64,000 nucleotides of DNA, taken from contig NZ_WFKL01000001.1 in assembly GCF_009208105.1 (NCBI RefSeq), positions 2,542,001 to 2,606,000 of the forward strand. The letters run 5' to 3'. Below are positions 9,214-16,830 of the stretch, piece after piece. The position numbers were made by a program, and so were the translations under genes. The notes under the pieces are model-generated. The model had not been told where the DNA came from. It saw only the letters and a program-made list of their open reading frames with translations, and searched no databases. This stretch comes from Rouxiella sp. S1S-2 (lineage in GTDB: Bacteria > Pseudomonadota > Gammaproteobacteria > Enterobacterales > Enterobacteriaceae). Each line of letters begins with the position of its first letter. The stretch's first letter is position 1.

Positions 9214-9382
9214 TTATTAAAAGCAACCATCGTGCCAAGCAAGTTGTAAAAAGAAAATAATCTTCTTTTCGAGTTATTTCAAAGGGTAATCGGAGGCGTG
9301 TCGATGCTGGAGTATAAGGAATGGCGTGGAGATAGTGGCAGTTGCGCACGGAATGGGCAAGCCTGCATTGTGGTGGTGCAAA

Positions 9383-9392
9383 TTGCTAGCAA
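9383..9392. promoter_or_regulatory. Distal TTGCTAGCAA operator copy
   Basis: Another perfect TTGCTAGCAA, 179 bp centre to centre from the copy at 9204-9213. The distance would allow repression by looping, or this copy may serve another promoter in the 250-base gap between the operon and the SMR gene. No gene was seen in that gap. Confidence 0.5.
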
Positions 9393-9462
9393 TAAAAAGC
9401 CGCCTTGTGTTATAGCTCAATTTAGCCAGGCGGCGAAGTGTTAAAGCAAAGAAGAAGGAGGA

Positions 9463-9792
9463 TTAATGCCCCGCAGTTTTGGACAGCAGATTAATCATTA
9501 ATACACCGGCGATAATCAGCACCATGCCACCGATGGCATAAGCATCGAGCTTTTGTCCAAAGAACACAAAACCGGCGCAGGCCACCAACACGATGCCCAT
9601 TCCCGCCCAAATTGCATAGGCGATGCCCACCGGCATTGATTTCAAAACCAACGATAACAGAATGAAAGAGATGATATAGCCGACAACCACCGCCACAGAA
9701 GGATAGAAGCGGGTAAAGCCTTCAGAAGCTTTTAACGAGCTGGTGGCAATAACTTCAGAGATAATGGCGATAAAAAGATAAATGTAGGTCAT
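9463..9792 (-). CDS. emrE: Small multidrug resistance (SMR) efflux protein, EmrE-like
   Basis: 109 residues with four membrane helices. The essential membrane carboxylate is Glu13 (IISEVIATSSLK), equivalent to EmrE Glu14. The helix-3 motif GIAYAIWAGMGIVL and the C-terminal GVLMINLLS match EmrE, as does SEGFTRFYPSV. It is an inner-membrane dimer exporting quaternary cations or similar toxicants by proton antiport. The native substrate is unknown; some relatives export guanidinium or betaine. No partner SMR subunit is adjacent, so it is probably a homodimer. Confidence 0.9.
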   Translation of the reverse strand: MTYIYLFIAIISEVIATSSLKASEGFTRFYPSVAVVVGYIISFILLSLVLKSMPVGIAYAIWAGMGIVLVACAGFVFFGQKLDAYAIGGMVLIIAGVLMINLLSKTAGH

Positions 9793-9796
9793 AGCG

Positions 9797-9883
9797 TCAG
9801 TCCGTAGCGGCGTTCAATCGCCTGCTCGGTGAGGTCTCCGGTTGAATTTCAAGAAAATCGTTATTAGAAACGGCGAACAGCAT
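9797..9883 (-). other. Possible 28-codon upstream ORF before the SMR gene
   Basis: An ATG-initiated ORF (MLFAVSNNDFLEIQPETS...) ends in TGA four bases before the emrE-like start. No convincing ribosome site precedes it. It could be a leader peptide coupled to the efflux gene or chance. Note the GGCG-ATTGAA-CGCC hairpin inside it. Confidence 0.2.
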
Positions 9884-10210
9884 ACCATTTTTGGGCGCGA
9901 AAATATTGACCCTACACCGGTTTGTTATTTTTAAACCCACAGTGGGGCATTATCGATTAATGCCTTATTGAGCCATCGACCCCTATTATAAATCCTTTAA
10001 TACTTAATAATAGATACGCATTAAAAGTCAAAAGCAGAATAGAATTATAAGTCCGGCTCATCAATGGCCGTTAGGGCGTGTGGTTATCCGTGATGTTAAT
10101 AAACCTATTTAACGTTGATAACGTAATGCATCAATAACAATTTTCATTGCTTTAGACGATTGATGGCGGCTTGAATAAAATATGTGTCATCCCTCACAAT
10201 AAGGTGTCCA
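9884..10210. other. Gene-free AT-rich gap
   Basis: No gene seen. It holds a 7-bp inverted repeat GGCATTA-tcgat-TAATGCC (9946-9964) without a T-tract. It probably contains the SMR promoter at its left side. Confidence 0.4.
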
Positions 10211-10548
10211 TTAATCAAGATCCTGTGACAACAGGCCTTTTTGAATATAATCGTTCACCAAATCTTCGGGCACCTGCGCGATGCCAAAACCGTCCACGGC
10301 CGCCTCTATCTAAATCTGATGTCAGGACCCATTCTCATTGATATCATGCCGTTAGTCACTTATTCTCCCAATCTGACGCCTGCATCTTATCGATGAGCAA
10401 CAATATCGGTTAACCCATAGTCGTTGATCATCTCGACGTTGATTTCAGGATACTCTTTGAGGATTTTTGACAGCTTTGGCCACAGAACCGTCTGAATTGA
10501 ATTCTCTGGTCGCGCCAGGCCATGCCTCTACGCACAGCTATACCGACC
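10211..10548 (-). pseudogene. Decayed LysR-family regulator (C-terminal effector domain)
   Basis: Reading the minus strand gives typical LysR effector-domain text interrupted by stops: TVLWPKLSKILKEYPEINV, EMINDYGLTDIVAHR-stop-DAGVRLGE-stop-VTNGMISMRMGPDI. After a frame change and loss of about 75 codons it resumes as EAAVDGFGIAQVPEDLVNDY, ending KGLLSQDLD-stop. The N-terminal helix-turn-helix is absent. At least two in-frame stops plus a deletion make it a clear pseudogene. Such LysR proteins usually regulate a neighbouring oxidoreductase or exporter; the adjacent SDR and the exporter relic may be remnants of that unit. Confidence 0.8.
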
Positions 10549-10583
10549 CCGGGTATCCGGTCGAAGGTCGTAAGGCCCTATAA

Positions 10584-11021
10584 TTAACCTCCATGATGGT
10601 CGCGCTGGTCAAAAGCCGTTCTAGCCTGTTCGACCGCCTGCAGATTTTCACTGGCCCACACCCACACACCGCAAAAAGCGGCACCTAAGGTCATTCCCAA
10701 GCTTGTTAATTGGTATTCAACCTTCGGCGGCACGACCGGATACACCGTTCGAGATACCAGCCCGCCGCGCTCCATCGCCCGCAGGGTCTGGGTCAGCATC
10801 TTCTGGCTGATGCCGCCAACGGCGTCGGCCAGGCGGCTAAAGCGCAGTGTGCCGTGCTCGGTCAATGCCTCGAGGATCAACATCGTCCATTTGTCGGCGA
10901 CTCGGCCTATTAGCTCGGTGACCAAATCCTTAATGCGAGGATCGATCTCGACCGGTGGCGTCGCGTTCGAATAGCGCTTTGCATCAGCTATCTGTTGTTC
11001 GGTGAAATGGGCAACGCTCAT
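10584..11021 (-). CDS. HxlR-family transcriptional regulator
   Basis: 145 residues from ATG, with AAGAGAG upstream; an in-frame GTG three codons earlier is possible. The winged helix reads GRVADKWTMLILEALTEHGTLRFSRL, then GGISQKMLTQTLRAMERGGLVSR and the wing VVPPKVEYQLTSLG, all standard for HxlR/YodB/HypR. It is divergent from an SDR gene, and a GGCAC-N6-GTGCC repeat lies between them, so it probably represses that SDR and itself. No conserved redox-type N-terminal cysteine is present, which argues against thiol sensing. Confidence 0.9.
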   Translation of the reverse strand: MSVAHFTEQQIADAKRYSNATPPVEIDPRIKDLVTELIGRVADKWTMLILEALTEHGTLRFSRLADAVGGISQKMLTQTLRAMERGGLVSRTVYPVVPPKVEYQLTSLGMTLGAAFCGVWVWASENLQAVEQARTAFDQRDHHGG

Positions 11022-11048
11022 AATCGACACTCTCTTTTAGGTGGGTAT

Positions 11049-11064
11049 GGCACATTTCGGTGCC
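11049..11064. promoter_or_regulatory. Inverted repeat in the hxlR/SDR divergent promoter
   Basis: GGCAC-atttcg-GTGCC, a perfect 5-bp dyad, lies 28 bases from the hxlR start and 65 from the SDR start. It is a natural candidate operator for the HxlR-type regulator. Confidence 0.4.
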
Positions 11065-11128
11065 TTATTTCTATTAGAGAGAATAGGCGTTACGCTGTAT
11101 TTCGACAACATCCTTTGAGGGCATCACC

Positions 11129-11881
11129 ATGAAAATGCGCGCAAGAACGATCCTGATTACCGGTGGCAGCAGCGGAATCGGCCTGGAGTTAGCCGGGCAG
11201 TTAATTGCCGGTGGAAATACGGTACTTATCACGGGGCGGAGCGAACATGCCCTGCAAAGCGCTAAACGTCGTTTTCCCGAACTGCACCTATTCCAAAGCG
11301 ATGTCAGCAAAGCCGAGGATATTCGCAGCCTTTACGAGCAGATAGCCGCGCATTATCCCAAGCTTGATACCCTGGTGAACAACGCAGGGGTTATGAAGAT
11401 TGTGCCGCTACAGGAGGCACGACCTCTTGAAACACTTACCCAAGAAGTTGATATCAATCTGGTGGGGCCGATGCGCATGGTGCAGCAGTTCTTGCCACTG
11501 CTTAAAGCGCAACCCGATGCCCTGATAATCAACGTTTCATCCGGATTAGCGTTCGTGCCGTTTGCCGTTTCGCCTGTTTACTCTGCCGCCAAGGCGGGCA
11601 TGCACGCCTACACGCGCTGTCTTCGCGCTCAGCTACAGGGCACGAAAATCAGTGTGGTAGAACTGGCCCCTCCGTTGACCGAAACGCCGCTTTTTTCGGC
11701 AGAGTTTAAGGGCAAGATGAAAGGCGAGAAGGGCATGCCGGTAGACGTGCTGATCCGCAAAGCGCTGGTCGCCATTGAGGCCGGAAAACGTGAGATTTGC
11801 CCAGGGCAAAGTAACATTCTGAGAGTTGCGAGCCGGCTTGCTCCGGGATTTATTTTCCGTCAGCTGAGCAAGGTCGTGTAA
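11129..11881 (+). CDS. Short-chain dehydrogenase/reductase (DltE-like)
   Basis: 250 residues of the classical SDR type: cofactor loop TGGSSGIG (11-18), NNAG (84-87), catalytic SS (137-138) and YSAAK (151-155). The arginine after the second strand (TGRSEH) suggests NADP(H). The C-terminal region PPLTETPLF and KALVAIEAGKREI resembles the DltE/YqjQ group. Its substrate is unknown. Divergent from the HxlR gene, it is probably induced by an electrophile or aldehyde that this regulator senses; that is inference. Confidence 0.88.
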   Translation: MKMRARTILITGGSSGIGLELAGQLIAGGNTVLITGRSEHALQSAKRRFPELHLFQSDVSKAEDIRSLYEQIAAHYPKLDTLVNNAGVMKIVPLQEARPLETLTQEVDINLVGPMRMVQQFLPLLKAQPDALIINVSSGLAFVPFAVSPVYSAAKAGMHAYTRCLRAQLQGTKISVVELAPPLTETPLFSAEFKGKMKGEKGMPVDVLIRKALVAIEAGKREICPGQSNILRVASRLAPGFIFRQLSKVV

Positions 11882-11904
11882 GCCAAGCCTGAGGAATATT
11901 AGCG

Positions 11905-12220
11905 TCAGACTCGGGGCTTCTTCATCAGCGGTACCAAAAAAACGGTCAGCAGGAAGCAGACCATGAGCAGATAAAAGGTGTCTGAGAATGCCATCGTCGT
12001 TGCTCCATTCATTACTATTGAAGATAAAGAGTGCAGTGAAATAGACTGTGCATGATCAGGTGAAAAACCCTGCCCGATATTGCGCTGTGCGCGGGTATTT
12101 ACCCATTCGTTTACCGCGGGGTCTGTGGGTGAAAGATGGTCAGCAAAGTGCATGTTGGTGCGGTTATTGATGACCGTGCCGCAGAGCACAATGCCGATCG
12201 CACCACCTAAAGAAATTTAT
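11905..12220 (-). pseudogene. C-terminal relic of an EmrB/DHA2-type MFS exporter
   Basis: The minus strand encodes GGAIGIVLCGTVINNRTN, then HFADHLSPTDPAVNEW and a last membrane helix FSDTFYLLMVCFLLTVFLVPL-MKKP. This matches the end of EmrB-like 14-helix exporters (final two helices and periplasmic loop). At least 12 helices are missing; upstream sequence becomes non-coding at about 12225. An ORF of 94 codons is open, but no complete transporter can be made. The gene was probably lost together with the nearby LysR gene. Confidence 0.75.
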
Positions 12221-12278
12221 CGGGGACGTGAAAACGTTTAAATTTATTAAAAATTAACGTAGAGGTTAACGTCTGCAT

Positions 12279-13412
12279 TTATTTCAGCTCATTGGCCAGC
12301 TCTTTAATAAACGCTGAGACCAAAGGTAATCCTTTAGCTAATACCTCTTTGTTATTGGCAAAACCGATACGCAGATAGCCCTCCATTCTCATGACTTCGC
12401 CGGGGGTAAACATCACGCCGTAACGTTTAATTAATTGAATACAAAAATCGCGTGAACCTATCGGCAAGTCGTATTTGAGCAGGGCGGTGGTTCCCGCCAG
12501 CGGTTTGGTGTAACTAATGAGTGGCTCATTGGCGACCCACTGATCCAACGTTTGCAGGTTGTCTCGCAGCATTGCCTGATTGCGTTGCAAAATTTTATCG
12601 CGGTTTTCCAACGCTAAACAGGCGAAGTAGTCGTCCAGCACGCCGACGCTGATGGTGTTGTAATCGCGATGTACCTCAATGGCTTTCAGTAAATCATGAG
12701 GTGCTGCAATCCAGCCGAGACGCAAGCCGGCCAGAGAATATGCCTTGGACATACTGGCGGTACTGATGCCTTTTTCATACAGATCGGCCATCGCGACGCT
12801 GTAACCGTCTCCCTGCTGATTGGTGCCGCGGTAGACCTCGTCACAAAGAACCCAGGCGCCAACGCTGCGGGCAATCTCGATGATTTGATGCAGTAATTTT
12901 TCATCCATTAACGCGCCGGTGGGGTTATTCGGGTTATTCAAAGCAATGACTTTGGTCTTGTTATCCACCAACGTTTTCAACTCTTCCGGGTCAGGCAGGA
13001 AGGCATTTTCTTCGCGCAGCGGCAGAATTTTCACCTCTGCGCCATAGCTGGCAGGAATAGAATAGTGCTGCTGATAGGTCGGTAAAACAGAAATAACCGT
13101 ATCCCCGGCCTCAACCAGTGTCTGATAAATCAGTGCGTTAGCGCCAATTGCGCCATGAGCAATCATTATGTTGTTCGCCGTTTGGCGGGCGTACTGAGTC
13201 GCGATCACCTGCCGAAGTCGCTGTGAGCCGGTTATCTCGCCGTAGGTCATCTTGATATTAAGCATATCGTCAAGAATTGACTCGGTTTTTCCCGTCATTT
13301 CGAGCAGCTGGCGCATGGTCAGTGACTCAACGCAGGTTTCAGCAAGGTTGTACTCGCAGCGGTTTTCCCACTCATTCATCCACTGCTCAACGCCGAAGGG
13401 TTCAATTTTCAT
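12279..13412 (-). CDS. PLP-dependent aminotransferase, class I/II
   Basis: 377 residues of fold-type I. PLP-binding features: NNPNNPTG (159-166), VLCDEVYRG (Asp191, Tyr194) and Schiff-base Lys223 in SMSKAYSLAGLRLGW; the C-terminal YLRIGFAN holds the carboxylate-binding arginine. It transfers an amino group between an amino acid and a 2-oxo acid in the cytosol; the exact donor is not readable. It is divergent from a YheO/DauR-type regulator, which elsewhere controls D-arginine catabolism, so an unusual amino acid is a reasonable guess. Confidence 0.88.
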   Translation of the reverse strand: MKIEPFGVEQWMNEWENRCEYNLAETCVESLTMRQLLEMTGKTESILDDMLNIKMTYGEITGSQRLRQVIATQYARQTANNIMIAHGAIGANALIYQTLVEAGDTVISVLPTYQQHYSIPASYGAEVKILPLREENAFLPDPEELKTLVDNKTKVIALNNPNNPTGALMDEKLLHQIIEIARSVGAWVLCDEVYRGTNQQGDGYSVAMADLYEKGISTASMSKAYSLAGLRLGWIAAPHDLLKAIEVHRDYNTISVGVLDDYFACLALENRDKILQRNQAMLRDNLQTLDQWVANEPLISYTKPLAGTTALLKYDLPIGSRDFCIQLIKRYGVMFTPGEVMRMEGYLRIGFANNKEVLAKGLPLVSAFIKELANELK

Positions 13413-13498
13413 TTCACATATCTCGATTAGGGGAGGAGAAGCAGGTCATCGCATACATAAGGACGGCGGAACGACAGAGGGCTGCTCATTAGTGAACT

Positions 13499-13521
13499 AA
13501 AAAGTACATCATGCACTTTTT
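13499..13521. promoter_or_regulatory. 23-bp palindrome between aminotransferase and DauR-like gene
   Basis: AAAAAGTnCATnATGnACTTTTT: all positions pair except one A/C pair and the centre. It is 87 bases before the aminotransferase start and 105 before the regulator start. It is the best candidate operator for the divergent regulator. Confidence 0.5.
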
Positions 13522-13625
13522 GTTTGCAATGGGCCTTTAGCACATGGTTAACTTCCACCCTGCAAAGGCTGTAGCTGACAACAGCTCGGGCTGACGGACG
13601 ATTCAAGAAAACAGTGGAGAGACAG

Positions 13626-14261
13626 GTGCTTAAGATTGCCGATAATCATGATTCGCAGTTTGCGTTGCTCAAATCAATAGCCGACGGGTTGGCAGCGCTT
13701 TTTTTCCCCAGTGTGGAAGTGGTTATCCATAATGTCACCACCGGTAAAGTGGCCTATATCGCCAATAACCTGTCTAAAAGAAACCCTGGTGATGATGCAG
13801 GGTTAGATGAAATGGAATTCAAAGATTTTGAGCGGCTCAGTGGTCCCTATGAAAAACTTAACTGGGATGGCAAAAAGATGCGTTCCATCAGCATAGCCAG
13901 CTCAGGCGAAGGGGACGCCGGTTATATTTTATGCGTTAACTTGAGCACCGGTATTTTTGAAGATGCCAAGAATGCCCTCGAACTGTTCCTGTCTGTCACT
14001 CGCCTGCAGCCGCAGCCCGCCGAGCTGTTTAAGGATGACTGGCAGGAGAAAATCAACACTTTTTTGCATGAGTGGATACGCAGGCAAAACTCCTCGCTGG
14101 CGTCTCTGAGTCGCGAGCAGAAAAAAAGGCTGGTGGTGGATTTACAGCAAGAGGGTGCATTCAGGGCAAAGAACTCGGCGGACTATATTGCCAGCGTACT
14201 TTCGCTCGGAAGAACAACTGTTTATAAATATTTACGTGAAATAAAAGATAACGACATGTGA
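13626..14261 (+). CDS. YheO/DauR-family transcriptional regulator
   Basis: 211 residues from GTG, chosen because GGAGAG sits six bases ahead; an upstream in-frame GTG overlaps that site. The N-terminal half is a YheO-like PAS domain (LKSIADGLAALFFPSVEVVIHN, then KVAYIANNLSKRNPGDDAGL). The C-terminal HTH_22-type domain reads LVVDLQQEGAFRAKNSADYI followed by LSLGRTTVYKYLREIK. Members such as DauR bind a small ligand and control amino-acid catabolism. It is divergent from the aminotransferase and probably its regulator. Confidence 0.87.
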   Translation: MLKIADNHDSQFALLKSIADGLAALFFPSVEVVIHNVTTGKVAYIANNLSKRNPGDDAGLDEMEFKDFERLSGPYEKLNWDGKKMRSISIASSGEGDAGYILCVNLSTGIFEDAKNALELFLSVTRLQPQPAELFKDDWQEKINTFLHEWIRRQNSSLASLSREQKKRLVVDLQQEGAFRAKNSADYIASVLSLGRTTVYKYLREIKDNDM

Positions 14262-14310
14262 TAACTAATCCGTTGCCACGTCATATTATGGCGTGGCTGT
14301 CGCCATAATA

Positions 14311-14340
14311 AAAAGCCAGTACATTACTGTACTGGCTTTT
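14311..14340. terminator. Bidirectional rho-independent terminator
   Basis: AAAAGCCAGTAC-attact-GTACTGGCTTTT: a 12-bp perfect stem flanked by A4 and T4, lying between the ends of the convergent regulator and porin genes. It can work on both strands. Confidence 0.9.
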
Positions 14341-14361
14341 ATGCATGAAATAATAGGGCAA

Positions 14362-15507
14362 TTAGAAGTTGTAGTAGAAAGTCGCGATGGTTTCGTCAGA
14401 CTGGCCCGGTGCATTGGCCAGAGTGCGTTCCAGATAAAGCGAAATGCCGTGGTTGAAGTCTAAAGCCGTACCCAGATAAACGTGGTTGGCCGAGTAGTCT
14501 TCTCCGCCTTTCAGCTTAAGTGAATCTGCAGCAACATAAGGCTGGATCGATTTAAAGAACGGCTTGTTGAAGGTAAAGGTATAACCCGCAAAGCCTTCAA
14601 CGCCATAGCCACTACCGGCAAAGAAGTTGTTTTGATTCACATCTTCACGCTTGCTTGGCACGTAGTCGTCATAGTAGTTGGCCGTGGCAACCAAATACCA
14701 GCTTCCCGGCTGCCAGGTCAGAGCAGTAGCCGTGGTTTGCTGGTGGTAGAACTTCTGGTCGCTGCCGTTGTTGCTGTCTTTCACGCGTGCATCGGTTACG
14801 GTGTAAACGCCACTCCACGTCAACGTTGGGGTTACGGCATAGTCAACGCCGATGCCTTCACCGCCTACGCGACGGTAGTGCAGGGTGCTATTGGCGGCGT
14901 ACTCCGTTTCAGGCAACAGGTAGTGGGCCTCAACCGTAAATGCGCCAAAGGTGTTTTTGTACTTGAAGCTTTTGGCCGGACGGTTTCCGCCATCCTGATC
15001 GCCATTGATGCCAACACCTTCACCCGCGGCCTGGCCATCATTATCCCACACGTCACTCTTACTGCCGACGATGTCGTAATAAACGCCATATTGTTTACCA
15101 AAGGTGAAAGTACCGTAGCGATCGTCTTTGAAGCCATAGTACAGCTTACGTTTTTTCAGCAGGTCAGTTCCGTCAGAATATCCAGACTTAATGTCGAGCA
15201 GGTGGTACATATTCACACCCAGCTCGTACATACCAATGATCGAGGTGTGATCGGTCAACGCATAGTCACCGCTGAAGCGGAAACGGGTGCCGCCATCGTG
15301 ACCGCTTGAGCCGCCGTGGGTTTTGTTTTTAGTGTTTTCGAAAGTGAACTCCGGTCGAATGCTGCCGCCAACTTTTAAGCTCAGCGGTGCCAGCAGAGAA
15401 TCACTTTGGGTGTTTTTGTCTAAAATAGTGATTTCAGCCTGAGCGCTAGCTGAAAGCACCGATAAAATCGCGCCACCAACGATCATTTGCCCTTTAAAAT
15501 TACGCAT
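14362..15507 (-). CDS. Gram-negative outer-membrane porin
   Basis: 381 residues. Signal peptide of about 24 residues ending ASAQA; the mature part is a chain of amphipathic strands and ends in TIATFYYNF, with the C-terminal aromatic residue used by the Bam machinery. The layout (KLYYGFKDDRYGTFTFGKQYGVYYDIVGSKSD near the constriction loop) is that of general trimeric porins, though divergent from OmpC/OmpF. The strongly acidic and glycine-rich loop 3 (DNDGQAAGEGVGINGDQDGG) is notable. A CRP-like site about 100 bases upstream suggests control by carbon source. Confidence 0.88.
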   Translation of the reverse strand: MRNFKGQMIVGGAILSVLSASAQAEITILDKNTQSDSLLAPLSLKVGGSIRPEFTFENTKNKTHGGSSGHDGGTRFRFSGDYALTDHTSIIGMYELGVNMYHLLDIKSGYSDGTDLLKKRKLYYGFKDDRYGTFTFGKQYGVYYDIVGSKSDVWDNDGQAAGEGVGINGDQDGGNRPAKSFKYKNTFGAFTVEAHYLLPETEYAANSTLHYRRVGGEGIGVDYAVTPTLTWSGVYTVTDARVKDSNNGSDQKFYHQQTTATALTWQPGSWYLVATANYYDDYVPSKREDVNQNNFFAGSGYGVEGFAGYTFTFNKPFFKSIQPYVAADSLKLKGGEDYSANHVYLGTALDFNHGISLYLERTLANAPGQSDETIATFYYNF

Positions 15508-15608
15508 TTACCCTGTCTCCAATCATTTTATTTTTTTTATTTCAGAAATATTACCTTGCACTGCGAATAAATATTTAACATGGCTGTCATAGAGGTGAAA
15601 GGATTAAG

Positions 15609-15624
15609 TGTGATGCAGGTCACG
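15609..15624. promoter_or_regulatory. CRP-like binding site
   Basis: TGTGA-tgcagg-TCACG matches the TGTGA-N6-TCACA consensus at nine of ten positions. Its centre is about 110 bases upstream of the porin start. Confidence 0.6.
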
Positions 15625-15675
15625 GCTCGACCTGACCAGGACAGCGAATTTTTCTTAATTAGTATGAGTAATTGT

Positions 15676-15697
15676 AATTTAGTGAAACGACTAAATT
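15676..15697. promoter_or_regulatory. Inverted repeat upstream of the porin
   Basis: AATTTAGT-gaaacg-ACTAAATT: perfect 8-bp arms and a 6-bp spacer, some 170 bases before the porin start. The size suits a dimeric repressor. No T-tract follows, so it is not a terminator. Confidence 0.45.
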
Positions 15698-15957
15698 CAT
15701 TACGAGCACATTAAGCTAATTATGTTTAATTAAGAATCAAAGCGGGCATCAAAATAAGTTCACTTCTGAAACGTTTAATTACAGTTTCGTGTGGTTGTGG
15801 ACTGTAAGTGTAATAGGTTCTTAGCGAGTAAAAGCCGCGTTGGGTGTAAAAGTTATGAGGTTTGTGGCTGGTAATAAACCTGCGTAACTTTCACACCTGA
15901 AGATATAACGAGGGGTAAATAGAAGTGTTGACGAAATGACTCACTGAAAGAGCACGG

Positions 15958-16830
15958 TTATTCGATCGGCACTAAATACTGACAGTTAAAGTATCCCAGC
16001 TCGATGTCGTTAAAAATCGGCGTGTGAATTTCAATGTCGACGCCACGGCGGCGGATGAGATGTTCTTTTGCAAGGGCGACTAAATATATTTTGGAGACAA
16101 AGTCCTTAAAACCGGTGACATCGCCGGTGTAGGTAAAGCGTGCATACTTACCTTGCTCAATAACTATTTTCTCACAGTTTTGAGTGAAAAATGGCAGCAG
16201 ATCCCTCTCAAAAGCAACGGTATAGCCCACTTTATAATGGGTATCAGACTCATTATAGTGAGAGTAGTCAACCAGGCCATAGAATCGAGGCGGCGTCACG
16301 CCGACTAAAGAGAGATTCCTGGCGATAAGTCGGGTACGAAACTCATGTGAAAAACATTCACCGTTTTCAACGGCACACTTTACCAGGCTTTGATCACCAA
16401 AAAGTGACGTTTGATCCAGAGTCACAATGGTCGGTTTGGCGAGAGTTTGTGCCTCAAAATAGTAAGGAGGTAACAGGCCCTGCATATCAAAATATTCCGC
16501 ACGCCTATAAGCGTAAGGCGTTATTTTGAAATTTTGTCGGAAAGCTCGGGTAAAAGTTTGTTGGGAATCGAAGCCGTATTGCATCGCAATTTCATAAATA
16601 TCTTTTTTAGTCAGACGCAAAAGCAATGCCGTTTTAGATAAGCGACGACGGCGGCAATATTCACCCAGCGATGTGCCTGTCATATTTTTAAATACTCTTT
16701 GCAAATGCCACTTGGAGTATCCGACCTTTTTTGAAATGTTATCGAGGCTTAGATTACTCTCTAGATTTTCCTCAATCCAAAATAGAAGTTCATTAATAAC
16801 GTTTTCCCGCAAACTGTGAATTTCTTTCAT
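15958..16830 (-). CDS. AraC-family regulator, Rob-like (HTH plus GyrI-like domain)
   Basis: 290 residues from ATG with AGGGTGAGC upstream. The N-terminal AraC domain (about 12-110) has NISKKVGYSKWHLQRVFK and the second helix pair YEIAMQYGFDSQQTFTRAFRQ, very close to Rob/SoxS/MarA. The C-terminal half (about 150-290) is a GyrI/BltR-like small-molecule domain, ending ELGYFNCQYLVPIE. This order is that of Rob, so a regulator of stress and efflux genes activated by a ligand is likely. A truncated paralogue lies at 29.6-30.1 kb. No operon partner; a role in porin control is possible from position only. Confidence 0.88.
   Translation of the reverse strand: MKEIHSLRENVINELLFWIEENLESNLSLDNISKKVGYSKWHLQRVFKNMTGTSLGEYCRRRRLSKTALLLRLTKKDIYEIAMQYGFDSQQTFTRAFRQNFKITPYAYRRAEYFDMQGLLPPYYFEAQTLAKPTIVTLDQTSLFGDQSLVKCAVENGECFSHEFRTRLIARNLSLVGVTPPRFYGLVDYSHYNESDTHYKVGYTVAFERDLLPFFTQNCEKIVIEQGKYARFTYTGDVTGFKDFVSKIYLVALAKEHLIRRRGVDIEIHTPIFNDIELGYFNCQYLVPIE

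Larger units (their letters stand above)
15508..15957. other. 450-base gap holding the porin control region
   Basis: No gene seen. It contains a CRP-like site (15609-15624), a 22-bp inverted repeat (15676-15697) and long AT-rich stretches near 15720. GAAAC-N11-GTTTC occurs at about 15767-15787. The gap probably carries the porin promoter with a long upstream control region. Confidence 0.5.

Noticed and set aside
9793..9960. Guanidine riboswitch before the SMR gene
   Set aside because: I looked for paired hairpins with ACGR loops (guanidine-II) and the ykkC-type layout; neither is visible.
14632..15309. 225-codon open frame on the plus strand inside the porin region
   Set aside because: It is the complement of the porin, whose signal peptide, strands and terminal Phe are unmistakable.
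15767..15787. KdgR-like site GAAAC-N11-GTTTC upstream of the porin
   Set aside because: The spacer is too long for KdgR, and the porin is not of the KdgM type.
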